Assembly: GCA_023416735.1 (NCBI GenBank) | Contig: JAEZGX010000017.1 | Coordinates: 137,641-201,640, forward strand | Origin: Verrucomicrobiota bacterium | GTDB taxonomy: Bacteria; Verrucomicrobiota; Verrucomicrobiia; Opitutales; Opitutaceae | DNA length: 64,000 bases | Direction of reading: 5' to 3' | Shown: positions 54,949-63,856 of the stretch, piece after piece | How the letters are laid out: every line of letters begins with the position of its first letter | How positions within the stretch are numbered: the stretch's first letter is position 1 | Made by a program: the position numbers and the translations under genes | Notes under the pieces: model-generated | What the model was told of the DNA's origin: nothing | Databases searched by the model: none | The model's input: the letters and a program-made list of their open reading frames with translations, nothing else

Positions 54949-54963
54949 GCGGAACAGTTCCGC
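54949..54963. promoter_or_regulatory. 15-bp palindrome upstream of the GH51 gene
   Basis: GCGGAAC-A-GTTCCGC is a perfect 7+1+7 palindrome, 74 bases upstream of the GH51 start. Size and symmetry suit a dimeric regulator operator. The binding protein is unknown. Confidence 0.45.
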
Positions 54964-54986
54964 GACCAAAGCGAACAACGGCAAAT

Positions 54987-55017
54987 CCCCGGCAATCGCA
55001 CGCATGCGTCGCCGGGG
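54987..55017 (-). terminator. Hairpin after the acetyl-xylan-esterase-like gene
   Basis: 7-bp stem CCCCGGC (54987-54993) / GCCGGGG (55011-55017), on the minus strand 13 bases past the esterase stop. Its 17-base loop contains the perfect palindrome ACGCATGCGT (55000-55009). Only a short ATTT tract follows on the minus strand. Confidence 0.5.
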
Positions 55018-55030
55018 TTGCAGGACAAAA

Positions 55031-55987
55031 TCAGTTCGCCGCTTTCGGTTTCAGGAAACCGTTGTGGTCGAGCCAGTGCGTGAAGGGCTCGAACCAGTAG
55101 TAGGTCGGATGGCCGGGGTAGCCCATACCGAAGCCGTGGCCGCCATCCTGGTAGAGGTGGAATTCCACCGGCTTCTTGGCGTCATACCACGACTTGATCA
55201 GGCCGAACTGACCGTTGAAAAGAAAGTCGTCCACGGCGATCGCCACGAACAGCGGTGGCGCGTTCTCCGGCACCTCGACGGGACCCATGCCGCCGTAGAT
55301 CGGAGCGATGAACGCCAGTTTCATCGTTTTGGAATTGAGCGTGGCGTGCATCGTCAAACCGGCGCCGGCTGAGAAGCCTACCATGCCGATGCGATCGGTA
55401 TCGACGCCCCACTTCTCGGCGTTCTTCAAGATCAGCGCGTAGGCGGCTTCCGCGTCTGCCAACTGGTTGGTCAGGTTGGGGCGCGGCGGACGGGGTGGCG
55501 GCGGCGCATCGCTGCCGGCATTGCCCGCGCCGACCGACGAGAACGTGCGGTTCATCGATTGCTGGAGGCCTTCGAGCGCCGGAGGCGTGGGAAACAAGCG
55601 ATATTTCAGAACGAAGGCGGCGATGCCGCGCTCGTTGAGGGCCTTGGCGATTTTCCAGCCTTCGTTGTTGATCGAGAGCCAGCGATAGCCGCCGCCGGGA
55701 GCAACGATGACCGCCGTGCCGTTGGCTTTCGCGGGATCGGGGAGAAAGGGCGTGAGGGTGGCCTTCGAAACGTTGCGCACCATCGGCTCGCCCCATTGAC
55801 GAAACCAGCTTTCCTCGGCCGGTTGATTCTCGACGCCTCCGGTGTTGAGCGGAATGGCGTTCGGCTCGTCGGGCACGTCGAGCGGATAAATGGTTCCGTC
55901 TTGGGCAAAAGCCGGCGCCGCCAGCGAAAACAGCGAGGCGACGGCAGCGGTTTTGATCAGTTTCCTGAGTGCTTTGGGTGAGGTCAT
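55031..55987 (-). CDS. Acetyl-xylan-esterase-like alpha/beta-hydrolase
   Basis: A 318-residue secreted hydrolase. ATG 55987 gives a signal peptide (about 1-28). The oxyanion stretch V-I-V-A-P-G-G-G-Y (about 93-101) and G-F-S-A-G-A-G-L (nucleophile Ser) are typical of dienelactone-hydrolase-like acetyl-xylan and feruloyl esterases (BD-FAE-like). Y-Q-D-G-G-H-G-F-G carries the catalytic His, preceded by an Asp in A-V-D-D-F-L-F. It is encoded between the GH51 gene and the GH43-esterase fusion on the same strand, consistent with arabinoxylan de-esterification. Confidence 0.85.
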   Translation of the reverse strand: MTSPKALRKLIKTAAVASLFSLAAPAFAQDGTIYPLDVPDEPNAIPLNTGGVENQPAEESWFRQWGEPMVRNVSKATLTPFLPDPAKANGTAVIVAPGGGYRWLSINNEGWKIAKALNERGIAAFVLKYRLFPTPPALEGLQQSMNRTFSSVGAGNAGSDAPPPPRPPRPNLTNQLADAEAAYALILKNAEKWGVDTDRIGMVGFSAGAGLTMHATLNSKTMKLAFIAPIYGGMGPVEVPENAPPLFVAIAVDDFLFNGQFGLIKSWYDAKKPVEFHLYQDGGHGFGMGYPGHPTYYWFEPFTHWLDHNGFLKPKAAN

Positions 55988-56102
55988 GGTGGGGCTATGC
56001 AACAAACCTGGTCACGTGGGGCGGTGCTTGGGCGGATCGATCCGGCCAAACGGGTTCCGGTTAGTTTCAGCTCCTTTTCACCCGCGCAAACGAAGCGCTG
56101 CT

Positions 56103-58490
56103 TCACCGTAACGCTGGCGCCTCAACGAGTCGCCGCGCGAGTTCCGCCGTCTGGGTGAGATGCACCACGTGATCGCCTTCCATGATCTGCGCCGTCCAAC
56201 CGCGGGCCTTGGCGCGTTCGTAGAAGCGGAAGAAGCCATCCTGCTCGGCGGCCTTTCCTTTATCGACCGTGAGAATGTAAGTCGTCGGAACGCGGCGGGC
56301 CTCGTCTTGATTCTCGAGCACGATCGGTTGGGTAAACGTCTTCTCCGGCTGCGGCACGACGTGCGGCACGGGCCGGCCCGCCTGGTTGCCCATCGAGAAG
56401 AAGCCGTTGACGGCGCGGCGCTGCGGGCCCGAGGTGCCGCGCGCCGTCTGCGCGCTTTCACCGTTTTCGGGAAGGAATGCGTCGAGATAGATCACGTGAT
56501 TCAATCGCTCATGAACCCGATCGGCGACGCCGGTGATCACCATCCCGCCGTAGCTGTGGCCAACGAGCACGATGTCGCGCAGGTTTTCCCACTCGATGAA
56601 GTTCACGACGTCCTGAATGTGCGTCTTCAAATCGATCTCGGGTGTGGCCAAATGCACGCGGTCGCCCTGCCCGGTCAGCGTCACGCGATGCACCGTGTGG
56701 CCTTCCGCCTGCAACGCCCGCGCGAGTTGCTTGTGCTCCCAGCCGCCAGCCCAGGCGCCGTGAACGATGACGAAAGTATGTTTGCCGTCGGGATTGGTCT
56801 TCGCGTCGGCGACCGGCTCTTGACGATCGATGCGGGCATGCACGCCGACCGTCGCACCGACGAATCCGCCCGCGATTTCCGTCGTGAGCAGTTTCGCATC
56901 GGCGTCGGCTACGAGCGTTTTCCAATCGCGCCCATTCGTCGAATAGCTGAACGCGCACGTGGCGCCCTTGGCTTCGACGCGGAGCTGCAGATTTTTGGTC
57001 GATCCCGGAAGGTTCACCGAACCGATCGTTTCCGGTGCGCTGCGCGCGAGTTTCTCGAGATAAAGCACCACTTCGTCGCCGTCGCGTTTCGCCGCAAGGA
57101 AGTAGTGGAAACGTTCGCCTTGAAACACCGTCAGACCGGCCGACACGCCGCTCGCCGCAGGAATTTCCAGCGCCGTCGTCGCCGTGTAGTTAGCGTGCTG
57201 CACACGACGCGCGAAAAAGCTCGGATTGGCATTGCCCGACAGCGTTTCGCTGCGCGCTTCCAGCACGAGTTTGCCGTCGTCGAGTTTCCACCACGTCTCG
57301 CGCGGCCCACGCAACATGATCCATGGCATCGCGAGCGAGGCTTGGTCGAACTCGTCGCGCCAGCTGAAGTTGCCGTTGAGCGGCACCGAACCGGCTTTCA
57401 CCGAAACGCCGGCCGGCGTTTTAACGACGAGCGGCACGCGTTTTTCAGCTTCGAGGATGCGCGGCCAGCCGCCTTCGGGCCAGTCGACGGGCAGAAGGAA
57501 CGTCTCGCGTCCCATTGGCGAGTGGCGTCCATCGAAGGGACGCACGGCGAGGAAGACCGCCCACCAGTTGTTGTCGGGACCGATCACCAGGTCGGCGTGA
57601 CCCGTGGACGTAACGGCGAAAGGCACATTCGCATCCATCCCTTTTTGCGTGATGATTGGATTCTGGTCCCAAGGAACATACGGCCCGTCGACCGCGCGAC
57701 TGCGGAAAATCACCTGCCGGTGATTCACGCTCGTGCCGCCTTCCGCACAACAGAGATAATACCAGCCGTCTTTCTTGTAGATGTGCGGGCCTTCGATCCA
57801 AACGGGCTTCTCCGAAATATCGACGCCGCCGTTCACGAGGAGCTTGCGGGGACCGATCATGCGCCGCGCGCCGGGATCGAATTCCTGGATCCAGATCGCA
57901 CGATGCCCGTCATAGCGCGGCGTTTCCGCCGGCGCGCCGTTGTTGAGCATCCAGGCGCGTCCGTCGTCATCGAAGAACAACGACGGATCGATGCCTTCGA
58001 AATCCAGCCACGTCGGATCCGACCACGGTCCGGCGGGATCGGTCGCGGTCATCACGAAATTTCCCCCGGCGTCGATCATCGTGCACACGACATAAAACAC
58101 GCCGTTGTGATAACTGATCGCCGGCGCGAAGATCGCGCGCGAGACGCCGACTTTGTCGTAGGGCAGCTGTGACGGGCGATCGATGACGTGACCGATCTGC
58201 TTCCAGTTCACCAAATCCCGACTATGGAAGATCGGAATCCCCGGGAAATACGCGAAGGTGGAATTGATCAGGTAATAGTCCTCGCCCACCTGGGTGATGC
58301 TCGGGTCCGGATAAAATCCCGTCAGGATTGGATTGCGAAACTCATCCGCGGCCAGTTCAGCCTTCGGCACGGGATCGTTGCCGGAATATTCGAACCAGTC
58401 GAAGGCCGCGGAGCGCGGGGACTGGGCGAACAGCGAACTGCTCGCAAACCACAACGAAAGGAGACCGACGAGGGCTGTGCGATGTTTCAT
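56103..58490 (-). CDS. GH43 glycosidase fused to a C-terminal alpha/beta-hydrolase (esterase)
   Basis: A 795-residue secreted bifunctional protein; ATG 58490 follows a TTG and gives a signal peptide (about 1-22). The GH43 propeller (about 48-350) has G-F-Y-P-D-P-S-I (base Asp), E-G-I-D-P-S-L-F-F-D-D-D-G (second Asp) and W-I-E-G-P-H-I-Y-K (acid Glu). A beta-sandwich covers about 375-560. From about 565 on it is a complete alpha/beta-hydrolase: F-V-I-V-H-G-A-W-A-G-G-W-E, S about 645 in G-H-S-Y-G-G, D in Y-L-D-A-F-L-P-E-N-G and H in G-D-H-V-V-H. That domain matches the stand-alone proteins at 36233 and 52489. A xylose/arabinose glycosidase plus an ester hydrolase in one chain could free ester-capped side chains. 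Confidence 0.88.
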   Translation of the reverse strand: MKHRTALVGLLSLWFASSSLFAQSPRSAAFDWFEYSGNDPVPKAELAADEFRNPILTGFYPDPSITQVGEDYYLINSTFAYFPGIPIFHSRDLVNWKQIGHVIDRPSQLPYDKVGVSRAIFAPAISYHNGVFYVVCTMIDAGGNFVMTATDPAGPWSDPTWLDFEGIDPSLFFDDDGRAWMLNNGAPAETPRYDGHRAIWIQEFDPGARRMIGPRKLLVNGGVDISEKPVWIEGPHIYKKDGWYYLCCAEGGTSVNHRQVIFRSRAVDGPYVPWDQNPIITQKGMDANVPFAVTSTGHADLVIGPDNNWWAVFLAVRPFDGRHSPMGRETFLLPVDWPEGGWPRILEAEKRVPLVVKTPAGVSVKAGSVPLNGNFSWRDEFDQASLAMPWIMLRGPRETWWKLDDGKLVLEARSETLSGNANPSFFARRVQHANYTATTALEIPAASGVSAGLTVFQGERFHYFLAAKRDGDEVVLYLEKLARSAPETIGSVNLPGSTKNLQLRVEAKGATCAFSYSTNGRDWKTLVADADAKLLTTEIAGGFVGATVGVHARIDRQEPVADAKTNPDGKHTFVIVHGAWAGGWEHKQLARALQAEGHTVHRVTLTGQGDRVHLATPEIDLKTHIQDVVNFIEWENLRDIVLVGHSYGGMVITGVADRVHERLNHVIYLDAFLPENGESAQTARGTSGPQRRAVNGFFSMGNQAGRPVPHVVPQPEKTFTQPIVLENQDEARRVPTTYILTVDKGKAAEQDGFFRFYERAKARGWTAQIMEGDHVVHLTQTAELARRLVEAPALR

Positions 58491-58538
58491 CAAGGAAAAT
58501 TGGAGTCTGGAGAAAATAACGTGACGCCTGCGACCGCT

Positions 58539-59801
58539 CTACGCCGCACTAAAATCCGCTCCCGACGCCAGCGCATGCGGTGCTGGCGCCGTGGATACAC
58601 GCGGGCGCGGCGGCGTGTCGGATCCGTCCTCCACCAGCCGCGCCTGAGTCGTCCAGCGGCGATGCGCCTTCGGACTCATGCCGAAATGCCGGCGGAAGGT
58701 GCGGAAAAACGTCCGCTCTCCGGCCAAGCCCACGAGCGCCGCCACATCCGACGTCTTCGTCCCGGGTGCCGCCGCGATAAGCCGCGAGGCTTCGCGCATG
58801 CGAACATTGATGATGTGATCGTGAATCGTGCGTCCCGTTTCCTGCCGAAACGTGCGTTCCAAGCTCCGGCGCGACATGCCGACCGCGCGTGCGACCACCT
58901 CCACGCTCAAGCCGGTCTCCGGATAATGCTCGGCGATATAACTCAATGCCCGCGCCACCCGAGGATCGGTCACCGCGATCACATCGGTGCTCATCCGCGT
59001 GACGACGCCTTTCGGGCGCACGGGCAGGACCGCCGCCGCGGGCGGCAATCCGCTCATCCGCTCCTCGAGTAATGCCGCCGCCCGGTAGCCGATTTCCTCG
59101 AGATTCACGTCCACGCTTGAAAGCGGCACGAACGAGGTCGCGCAGAAGATCGAGTCATTCACCCCGAGAATCGCGATGTCCTCCGGGATCGAAAGTCCCG
59201 CGTCGCGACACGCATCGACCAAATCCACCGCCGCGCAATCGTTGAACGCGAACACCGCAGCCGGCCGCGGCAAGTGTCGCAACTCGCTTACGAGCGCGCG
59301 TCGCCGCTCGTCGCTGTTTTCGGCCCAAGCCGATCCCTGCCGCGTATACATGGGCGGAAAAAACCGGCAGTCGCACCCGTGTTCGGCCAACCTCGCCTGA
59401 AACGCCGTGAAACGATCGGCCTGCGCCGTCCGATCGACAAAGGGCGCGCAGGCGAAATGACGGTGCGCGCGCTCGAGCAGGTGATCCGCGGCCAGCCGTC
59501 CAATTTCCGCCTCGTCCGGCACCACCAGCGGCAGCCCGGTCGTTTCCCACGCTTCGGAAAACGCCACGCAGGGCGTGCCCATTCTCTCCAGCTGGCCCAA
59601 CAGTTCCGCCGATTGCGGGAAGGAAACGAGCAAGCCGTCGCAATGCCATCCCTGCGGCACCGCGCCAATGCGTGCTAGATCCGTGGATACATGCCAGTCG
59701 TGTTCGCGCGCGAATCGCGCGATCCCACGCAAGCTCGCCTCCGACACACCCGAGGTGACGACGGAGATCTTTCGTGGACCGCTTGCGACGATACGAGCCA
59801 T
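58539..59801 (-). CDS. XylR-type regulator: sugar-binding domain plus AraC HTH
   Basis: A 420-residue regulator. Residues 5-280 form a LacI/periplasmic-binding-protein-like sugar sensor (G-L-L-V-S-F-P, V-F-A-F-N-D-C-A-A-V-D, I-L-G-V-N-D-S). Residues about 285-385 are an AraC-type double HTH (V-A-R-A-V-G-M-S-R-R-S-L-E-R-T-F-R; A-G-E-R-T-F-F-R-T-F-R). This is the XylR activator architecture, so xylose or a xylo-oligosaccharide is the likely inducer. It is positioned at the edge of the hydrolase genes on the same strand and diverges from the sensor kinase gene. The LacI-type N-terminal HTH is absent. Confidence 0.9.
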   Translation of the reverse strand: MARIVASGPRKISVVTSGVSEASLRGIARFAREHDWHVSTDLARIGAVPQGWHCDGLLVSFPQSAELLGQLERMGTPCVAFSEAWETTGLPLVVPDEAEIGRLAADHLLERAHRHFACAPFVDRTAQADRFTAFQARLAEHGCDCRFFPPMYTRQGSAWAENSDERRRALVSELRHLPRPAAVFAFNDCAAVDLVDACRDAGLSIPEDIAILGVNDSIFCATSFVPLSSVDVNLEEIGYRAAALLEERMSGLPPAAAVLPVRPKGVVTRMSTDVIAVTDPRVARALSYIAEHYPETGLSVEVVARAVGMSRRSLERTFRQETGRTIHDHIINVRMREASRLIAAAPGTKTSDVAALVGLAGERTFFRTFRRHFGMSPKAHRRWTTQARLVEDGSDTPPRPRVSTAPAPHALASGADFSAA

Positions 59802-60117
59802 GAGATCAGGCCTTCAATGCGCGCCGTAACGCCGCGACGCGCGCGCCAAGCGCGTAAGCAAAAGCAGGTGCATCGCTCTTTTCGGCGAAATCATTTTTTG
59901 GGGGAAAGGGTAAGTTCCGGACCGGGATTCGCTCCCTGTCCGCGTGGGTGAGTAACTCACGCACCACTCACGAACCCGCAACGGACCATTGGCCGTAGGT
60001 GCCGCTATTACCGCGGTAATAGGGAACGATGCCCACTCATTTCACTCGCCGCACCAAATGAACTTTACCCGCCCCTGACGCGGAGTTCAGGTTCGGCTCG
60101 CGCAGCTCTTTCCCCGA
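59802..60117. other. Divergent regulatory region, about 316 bp
   Basis: No gene found. It lies between the XylR-type and sensor-kinase starts. It contains a degenerate repeat of the word ACTCACG (near 59955-59970) and the 18-bp palindrome at 60005-60022. Probably the promoters for both genes lie here. Confidence 0.6.
60005..60022. promoter_or_regulatory. Perfect 18-bp palindrome CTATTACCGCGGTAATAG
   Basis: The palindrome is symmetric with a central CG and no mismatch. It lies about 200 bases upstream of the XylR-type start and about 95 bases upstream of the kinase start. The centre (ACCGCGGT) resembles LacI-family operators. It is likely a regulator operator; the binding partner is not known. 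Confidence 0.55.
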
Positions 60118-63100
60118 ATGCTCCGTTCTCCCGCATCACATCTTTCCCGGGACGCGCGCGATCCTGTTCGCGGCGCGCTGGCTCGCACGCTCGCGATCGG
60201 ACGATACGGCTTGTTGCTCGTGTTTGCCCTCGCGCTCGAGTGCGCGGCTCAAATCGACAACGTCCGCGGGCTGCCCTTCACCCGGCGCTATTCTCTGGAG
60301 GACATCGGCTATGGCCCGCGTGGAGCGCGGCTCGACTTCGATCGCTTTGGCCGCGTCGCGGTGATTCACGACGGCGTTTACGCGATCCTCAACGACACGA
60401 CGTGGTCGAACATCGCCGAGCGAGGCGTCGATCGCATCACGATGTCGAACGTCGCCTCCGCGCCCGACGGCCGCATGTATTATGGGGCTCGCGCGTCGTG
60501 GGGTTTGGCAGAGACCAAATCCGACGGCCAACTTCACGCAGTTCCGCTCGTCCCGCCCGATCCGCCGGAATGGATCCGCTCGGCGTCGTTTTCCGATCTG
60601 ATCACGACCGATGACGGCATCTATTTCGTCAGCCCGAACGGAATCGCGTTCTGGGATTTCCGCCGAAAGGAGACGCAGCTCTACGAACACTCGCGAATCT
60701 CGCGCGCGTTTCGCATCGGAAACACCGTCTACATCTCGGCCTTCAATCAGAAACTTGGATACGTCGATATCGCGACGCGCACCCTCCGCCCCGCCCCGCC
60801 GACCGACCTCGACGAGGTCGTCGTCGAACTCGCAACCTCGCTCGACGAAAACCGCACGCTGCTCTCGCTGCTCGACGGGCGGCTGGTGGTGTTCGACGGA
60901 CGCGAAGTCCTGCCATGGGAACCGCAGGTGAAACCCTGGGGCCCGCAGGTGCGCGATGGATTTGGCGGCCGCGTTTCCGTGATTCATCATCTCGTGGATG
61001 GCCGCACGGCGGTCGCGGTGACGGGCAAGGGACTTTATCTCTTCGCCGCCAGCGGCGAACTGCTTCTCGCGCTCACCTCGCCCGAGTATCATCGCATCAC
61101 CGCGATGGCGAACCGCGAGCGCGGAGTGCTGTGGATCGCGGCCGAAGACGGCATCGAAAAGGTGCTCTATAGCAGCGCGCTGAGCGCCTTTGGACAGCGG
61201 CTGGGACTCACGTTGGGCTGGCCGATCGTCGAGCGTTGGCAAGGTCGCGTGGTCATCGCCTCCGACGGCAAATTGTATCGCGCGCTCGACGGGCCGTCCG
61301 GTGCGCCAACGCACTTCGAGCTGTATCCGTTTCAGCCCGACGGCGGTGCTTGGGCGCTCGCCGCGCGCGGGCCGCGCATGCTCGTCGGCAGCGTCGATCG
61401 TGTTTACGCGATCGATGCCGACGGCGGTCTCACTCCGGTCGCCGCCGTCGAAGACATGGCGCACTTGGTGATGCCCGACCCCGATCACTGCTACGCGATC
61501 GGCCGGTCCGAAATCGCCTTGCTCGAGTGGCGCGACGGCCGCTGGACCGAGTCGGTCCCGCGCACCCGCGGCGTGACCTATCCGTCGATCGTGCATCGCG
61601 CCAAAAACTCCGTTTGGATCGAAATGGCCGGCCAGGTCGGACGCCTCTGGGTGAACGAGGGGAAGTTGCGGTTCGATCTGGTGCCCAACTCGTCCTGGAC
61701 CACGCGGCCGTGGGTCAACATCGGCACCGTCGACGAGATCGTGGTGCTCAGCACCGAACACGGGGAACGACGTTTCTTCGACGAGAACCTGAATACGTGG
61801 CGCGAAGCCCCGGAGCTCCAACGCCTCCTCGAACGATCGCCCTACTCCATCGCGCGAGTGGAGAAGGACGAATCCGGCACCATCTGGGCGACCCACGACG
61901 ATGGTATCGTGAAATTCTCGCCGAACGGCTCCGATTACGAAATCGACGCGAGCAGCTTCGACCTGATCAACGACCGTTATCCGGTCCTGCAAGTTCTGCC
62001 CGGCAACGAGGTGTGGATCGTCGCGAGCCAGTCGCTTTACCACGTTGAACATCGCTGGGCCACCGAGCCCAAACCCGATTTCAAACCGACGCTGGTTTCA
62101 TTGATCGACACCGCGGGCGCCGAACTCCTCACGAGCTCGGCCGCGGCCGGCGCGCTGCCACCGCTGCCGTTCGAGCGGAACAGTCTCACGTTTCAATTCT
62201 TCGCCGGCAGCGATGCCGGCCGTCGCTCACCGACTTACGAGTATCAGCTCACGGATCATGACCCTTGGACGCCGATGGCCGGCTCGCAGGTAAGCTTCCG
62301 TGGTCTGGCCGAAGGCAACTACACGTTGCGCGTCCGTTTGGCGGAAAAACACAAGATCGCCGGTGCGGTCGCAGCGGTCCGTTTTCAAATCCTTCCGCCC
62401 TGGTATCGCACCTGGCCCGCGCACCTTGTATTCGCGTTGGCCTTCCTCGCGGTGCTGTTCGGCGTGACGCGCTGGTCGAGCTACATCGAGCGTCGTCGCA
62501 ATCGCGAACTCGAACAAATCGTGCAGGAACGCACGCGGCAGCTCGAAGACACGATGGCCAAATTGAGCGAAGAAACCCGCAACGCCGCCACGCTCGCGGA
62601 GCGCGATCGTCTCGCGAACGAGATCCACGACAGCGTGCAGCAAGGTCTGACGGGAGCGATTCTGCAGCTCGACACCACGCTCAAACTTCCCGCCGTCGGA
62701 GGAGACGTCCGATCCCGCCTCAACGTCGTCCGCAACATGGTCTCCTACGCGCGCCAGGAGGTGCAGCATTCGGTCTGGGACATGGAATCCCCGCTGCTCG
62801 AGGGCAACGAGCTCGCCGACGCGCTGCGCAATCTTACGGCGTTCGTGGATTCCGAATCGGTCAAAATCGATGTGCTCGTCTCCGGCCATCCCTTCCCGCT
62901 CGGCCGCACGATCAATCACAACCTTCTGCGCATCGCCCAAGAGGCGACGACGAACGCGCTGCGGCACGCAAAGGCCGGAAAAGTCACGATCCACGTCGAC
63001 TACAAACCCGAGTCGATCGCGTTGACGATTTCAGACGACGGCATCGGCTTCGCGCCCCCCACCGTGCTCGAAAGCAAGACCGGACATCTGGGTTTGCGCG

Positions 63101-63243
63101 GGATCCGCAACCGCGTCAAAAAACTCCGCGGCGAGCTCGCCATCGAAAGCGCCCCCTCGCAAGGCACCTCGGTGCGCATCGTCGTGCCCCGTCCGACTCC
63201 CTCACCCTCTTTCAATCATGCAGAAGGAAACGACTCCGAGTAA
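60118..63243 (+). CDS. Two-component sensor histidine kinase with propeller sensor (HisKA_3 type)
   Basis: A 1041-residue membrane kinase. A signal-type N-terminus (about 28-45) precedes a large extracytoplasmic beta-propeller sensor (about 50-690). A Y_Y_Y-like beta domain (about 690-755; N-S-L-T-F-Q-F-F-A-G and G-N-Y-T-L-R-V-R) leads to one membrane helix (about 765-785). A coiled-coil linker follows, then the NarX-like kinase core: H-box H837 in A-N-E-I-H-D-S-V-Q-Q-G-L, N-box E-A-T-T-N-A-L-R-H-A and G-boxes D-D-G-I-G-F and G-L-R-G-I-R-N-R. It probably senses a glycan fragment in the periplasm. Its 3' end overlaps the response regulator by 26 bases. Confidence 0.92.
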   Translation: MLRSPASHLSRDARDPVRGALARTLAIGRYGLLLVFALALECAAQIDNVRGLPFTRRYSLEDIGYGPRGARLDFDRFGRVAVIHDGVYAILNDTTWSNIAERGVDRITMSNVASAPDGRMYYGARASWGLAETKSDGQLHAVPLVPPDPPEWIRSASFSDLITTDDGIYFVSPNGIAFWDFRRKETQLYEHSRISRAFRIGNTVYISAFNQKLGYVDIATRTLRPAPPTDLDEVVVELATSLDENRTLLSLLDGRLVVFDGREVLPWEPQVKPWGPQVRDGFGGRVSVIHHLVDGRTAVAVTGKGLYLFAASGELLLALTSPEYHRITAMANRERGVLWIAAEDGIEKVLYSSALSAFGQRLGLTLGWPIVERWQGRVVIASDGKLYRALDGPSGAPTHFELYPFQPDGGAWALAARGPRMLVGSVDRVYAIDADGGLTPVAAVEDMAHLVMPDPDHCYAIGRSEIALLEWRDGRWTESVPRTRGVTYPSIVHRAKNSVWIEMAGQVGRLWVNEGKLRFDLVPNSSWTTRPWVNIGTVDEIVVLSTEHGERRFFDENLNTWREAPELQRLLERSPYSIARVEKDESGTIWATHDDGIVKFSPNGSDYEIDASSFDLINDRYPVLQVLPGNEVWIVASQSLYHVEHRWATEPKPDFKPTLVSLIDTAGAELLTSSAAAGALPPLPFERNSLTFQFFAGSDAGRRSPTYEYQLTDHDPWTPMAGSQVSFRGLAEGNYTLRVRLAEKHKIAGAVAAVRFQILPPWYRTWPAHLVFALAFLAVLFGVTRWSSYIERRRNRELEQIVQERTRQLEDTMAKLSEETRNAATLAERDRLANEIHDSVQQGLTGAILQLDTTLKLPAVGGDVRSRLNVVRNMVSYARQEVQHSVWDMESPLLEGNELADALRNLTAFVDSESVKIDVLVSGHPFPLGRTINHNLLRIAQEATTNALRHAKAGKVTIHVDYKPESIALTISDDGIGFAPPTVLESKTGHLGLRGIRNRVKKLRGELAIESAPSQGTSVRIVVPRPTPSPSFNHAEGNDSE

Positions 63244-63856
63244 GATCCGGATCTTGCTCGCGGATGATCACATGGCCATCCGCATGGGCCTGATCACCGC
63301 GATCGGCGACGCCCCCGATATGGAGGTCGTGGCCGACGTGGAGGACGGCGCCGAAGCGATCGAAGCCTACCGCCGCCTGCGGCCCGACGTCGTCGTGCTC
63401 GACTTGCGGATGCATGGTATGACGGGTGTGGATACGGTGCGGACGCTGCGCCAGGAATTCGGCGGAGCGCGCGTGCTCATTTACAGCAACTACGCCCGCG
63501 GCGAAGAAGTTTACCAAGCGATTCGTGCCGGGGCGTCAGGGATCGTCGTGAAAGAGATGGCGCTCGATCGCTTGCTGGACGCCATCCGCACCGTGCATCG
63601 CGGCGAACAGTATATCCCGCCGCAGATCGCTTCGCGCATTGGCGAGCGCCTGCTCGCGCATCTATCGCCGCGGGAGATGGAGGTGCTCCAACTCCTGGCC
63701 AAGGGGCTCAGCAACAAGGAAATCGCCGCGCAGCTTGGGCTCGTTGTCGGCACGGTGAAAATTCACGTCGCCAATATCTTTTCGAAACTCGGCGTATCCG
63801 ATCGCACGCAAGCGCTCGTGACCGCGGTGAAACGCGGAATCATCGATATCGATTAA
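63218..63856 (+). CDS. NarL/FixJ-type response regulator
   Basis: A 212-residue regulator starting within the kinase gene. Receiver domain (about 10-125) with acidic pocket D16-D17, phosphoacceptor D62 in V-V-V-L-D-L-R-M-H-G and K112 in V-V-K-E. The C-terminal LuxR-type HTH (about 145-205) contains L-S-P-R-E-M-E-V-L-Q-L-L-A-K-G-L and V-K-I-H-V-A-N-I-F-S-K-L. Cognate partner of the upstream kinase; it would activate or repress hydrolase genes in response to the kinase signal. Confidence 0.95.
   Translation: MQKETTPSKIRILLADDHMAIRMGLITAIGDAPDMEVVADVEDGAEAIEAYRRLRPDVVVLDLRMHGMTGVDTVRTLRQEFGGARVLIYSNYARGEEVYQAIRAGASGIVVKEMALDRLLDAIRTVHRGEQYIPPQIASRIGERLLAHLSPREMEVLQLLAKGLSNKEIAAQLGLVVGTVKIHVANIFSKLGVSDRTQALVTAVKRGIIDID

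Noticed and set aside
53202..55100. Plus-strand ORF of 632 codons opposite the GH51 gene
   Set aside because: Arg/Val/Gly-rich shadow; GH51 catalytic motifs are on the minus strand.
60136..62052. Minus-strand ORF of 638 codons opposite the sensor kinase
   Set aside because: Shadow; the plus-strand frame carries the kinase motifs and signal sequence.
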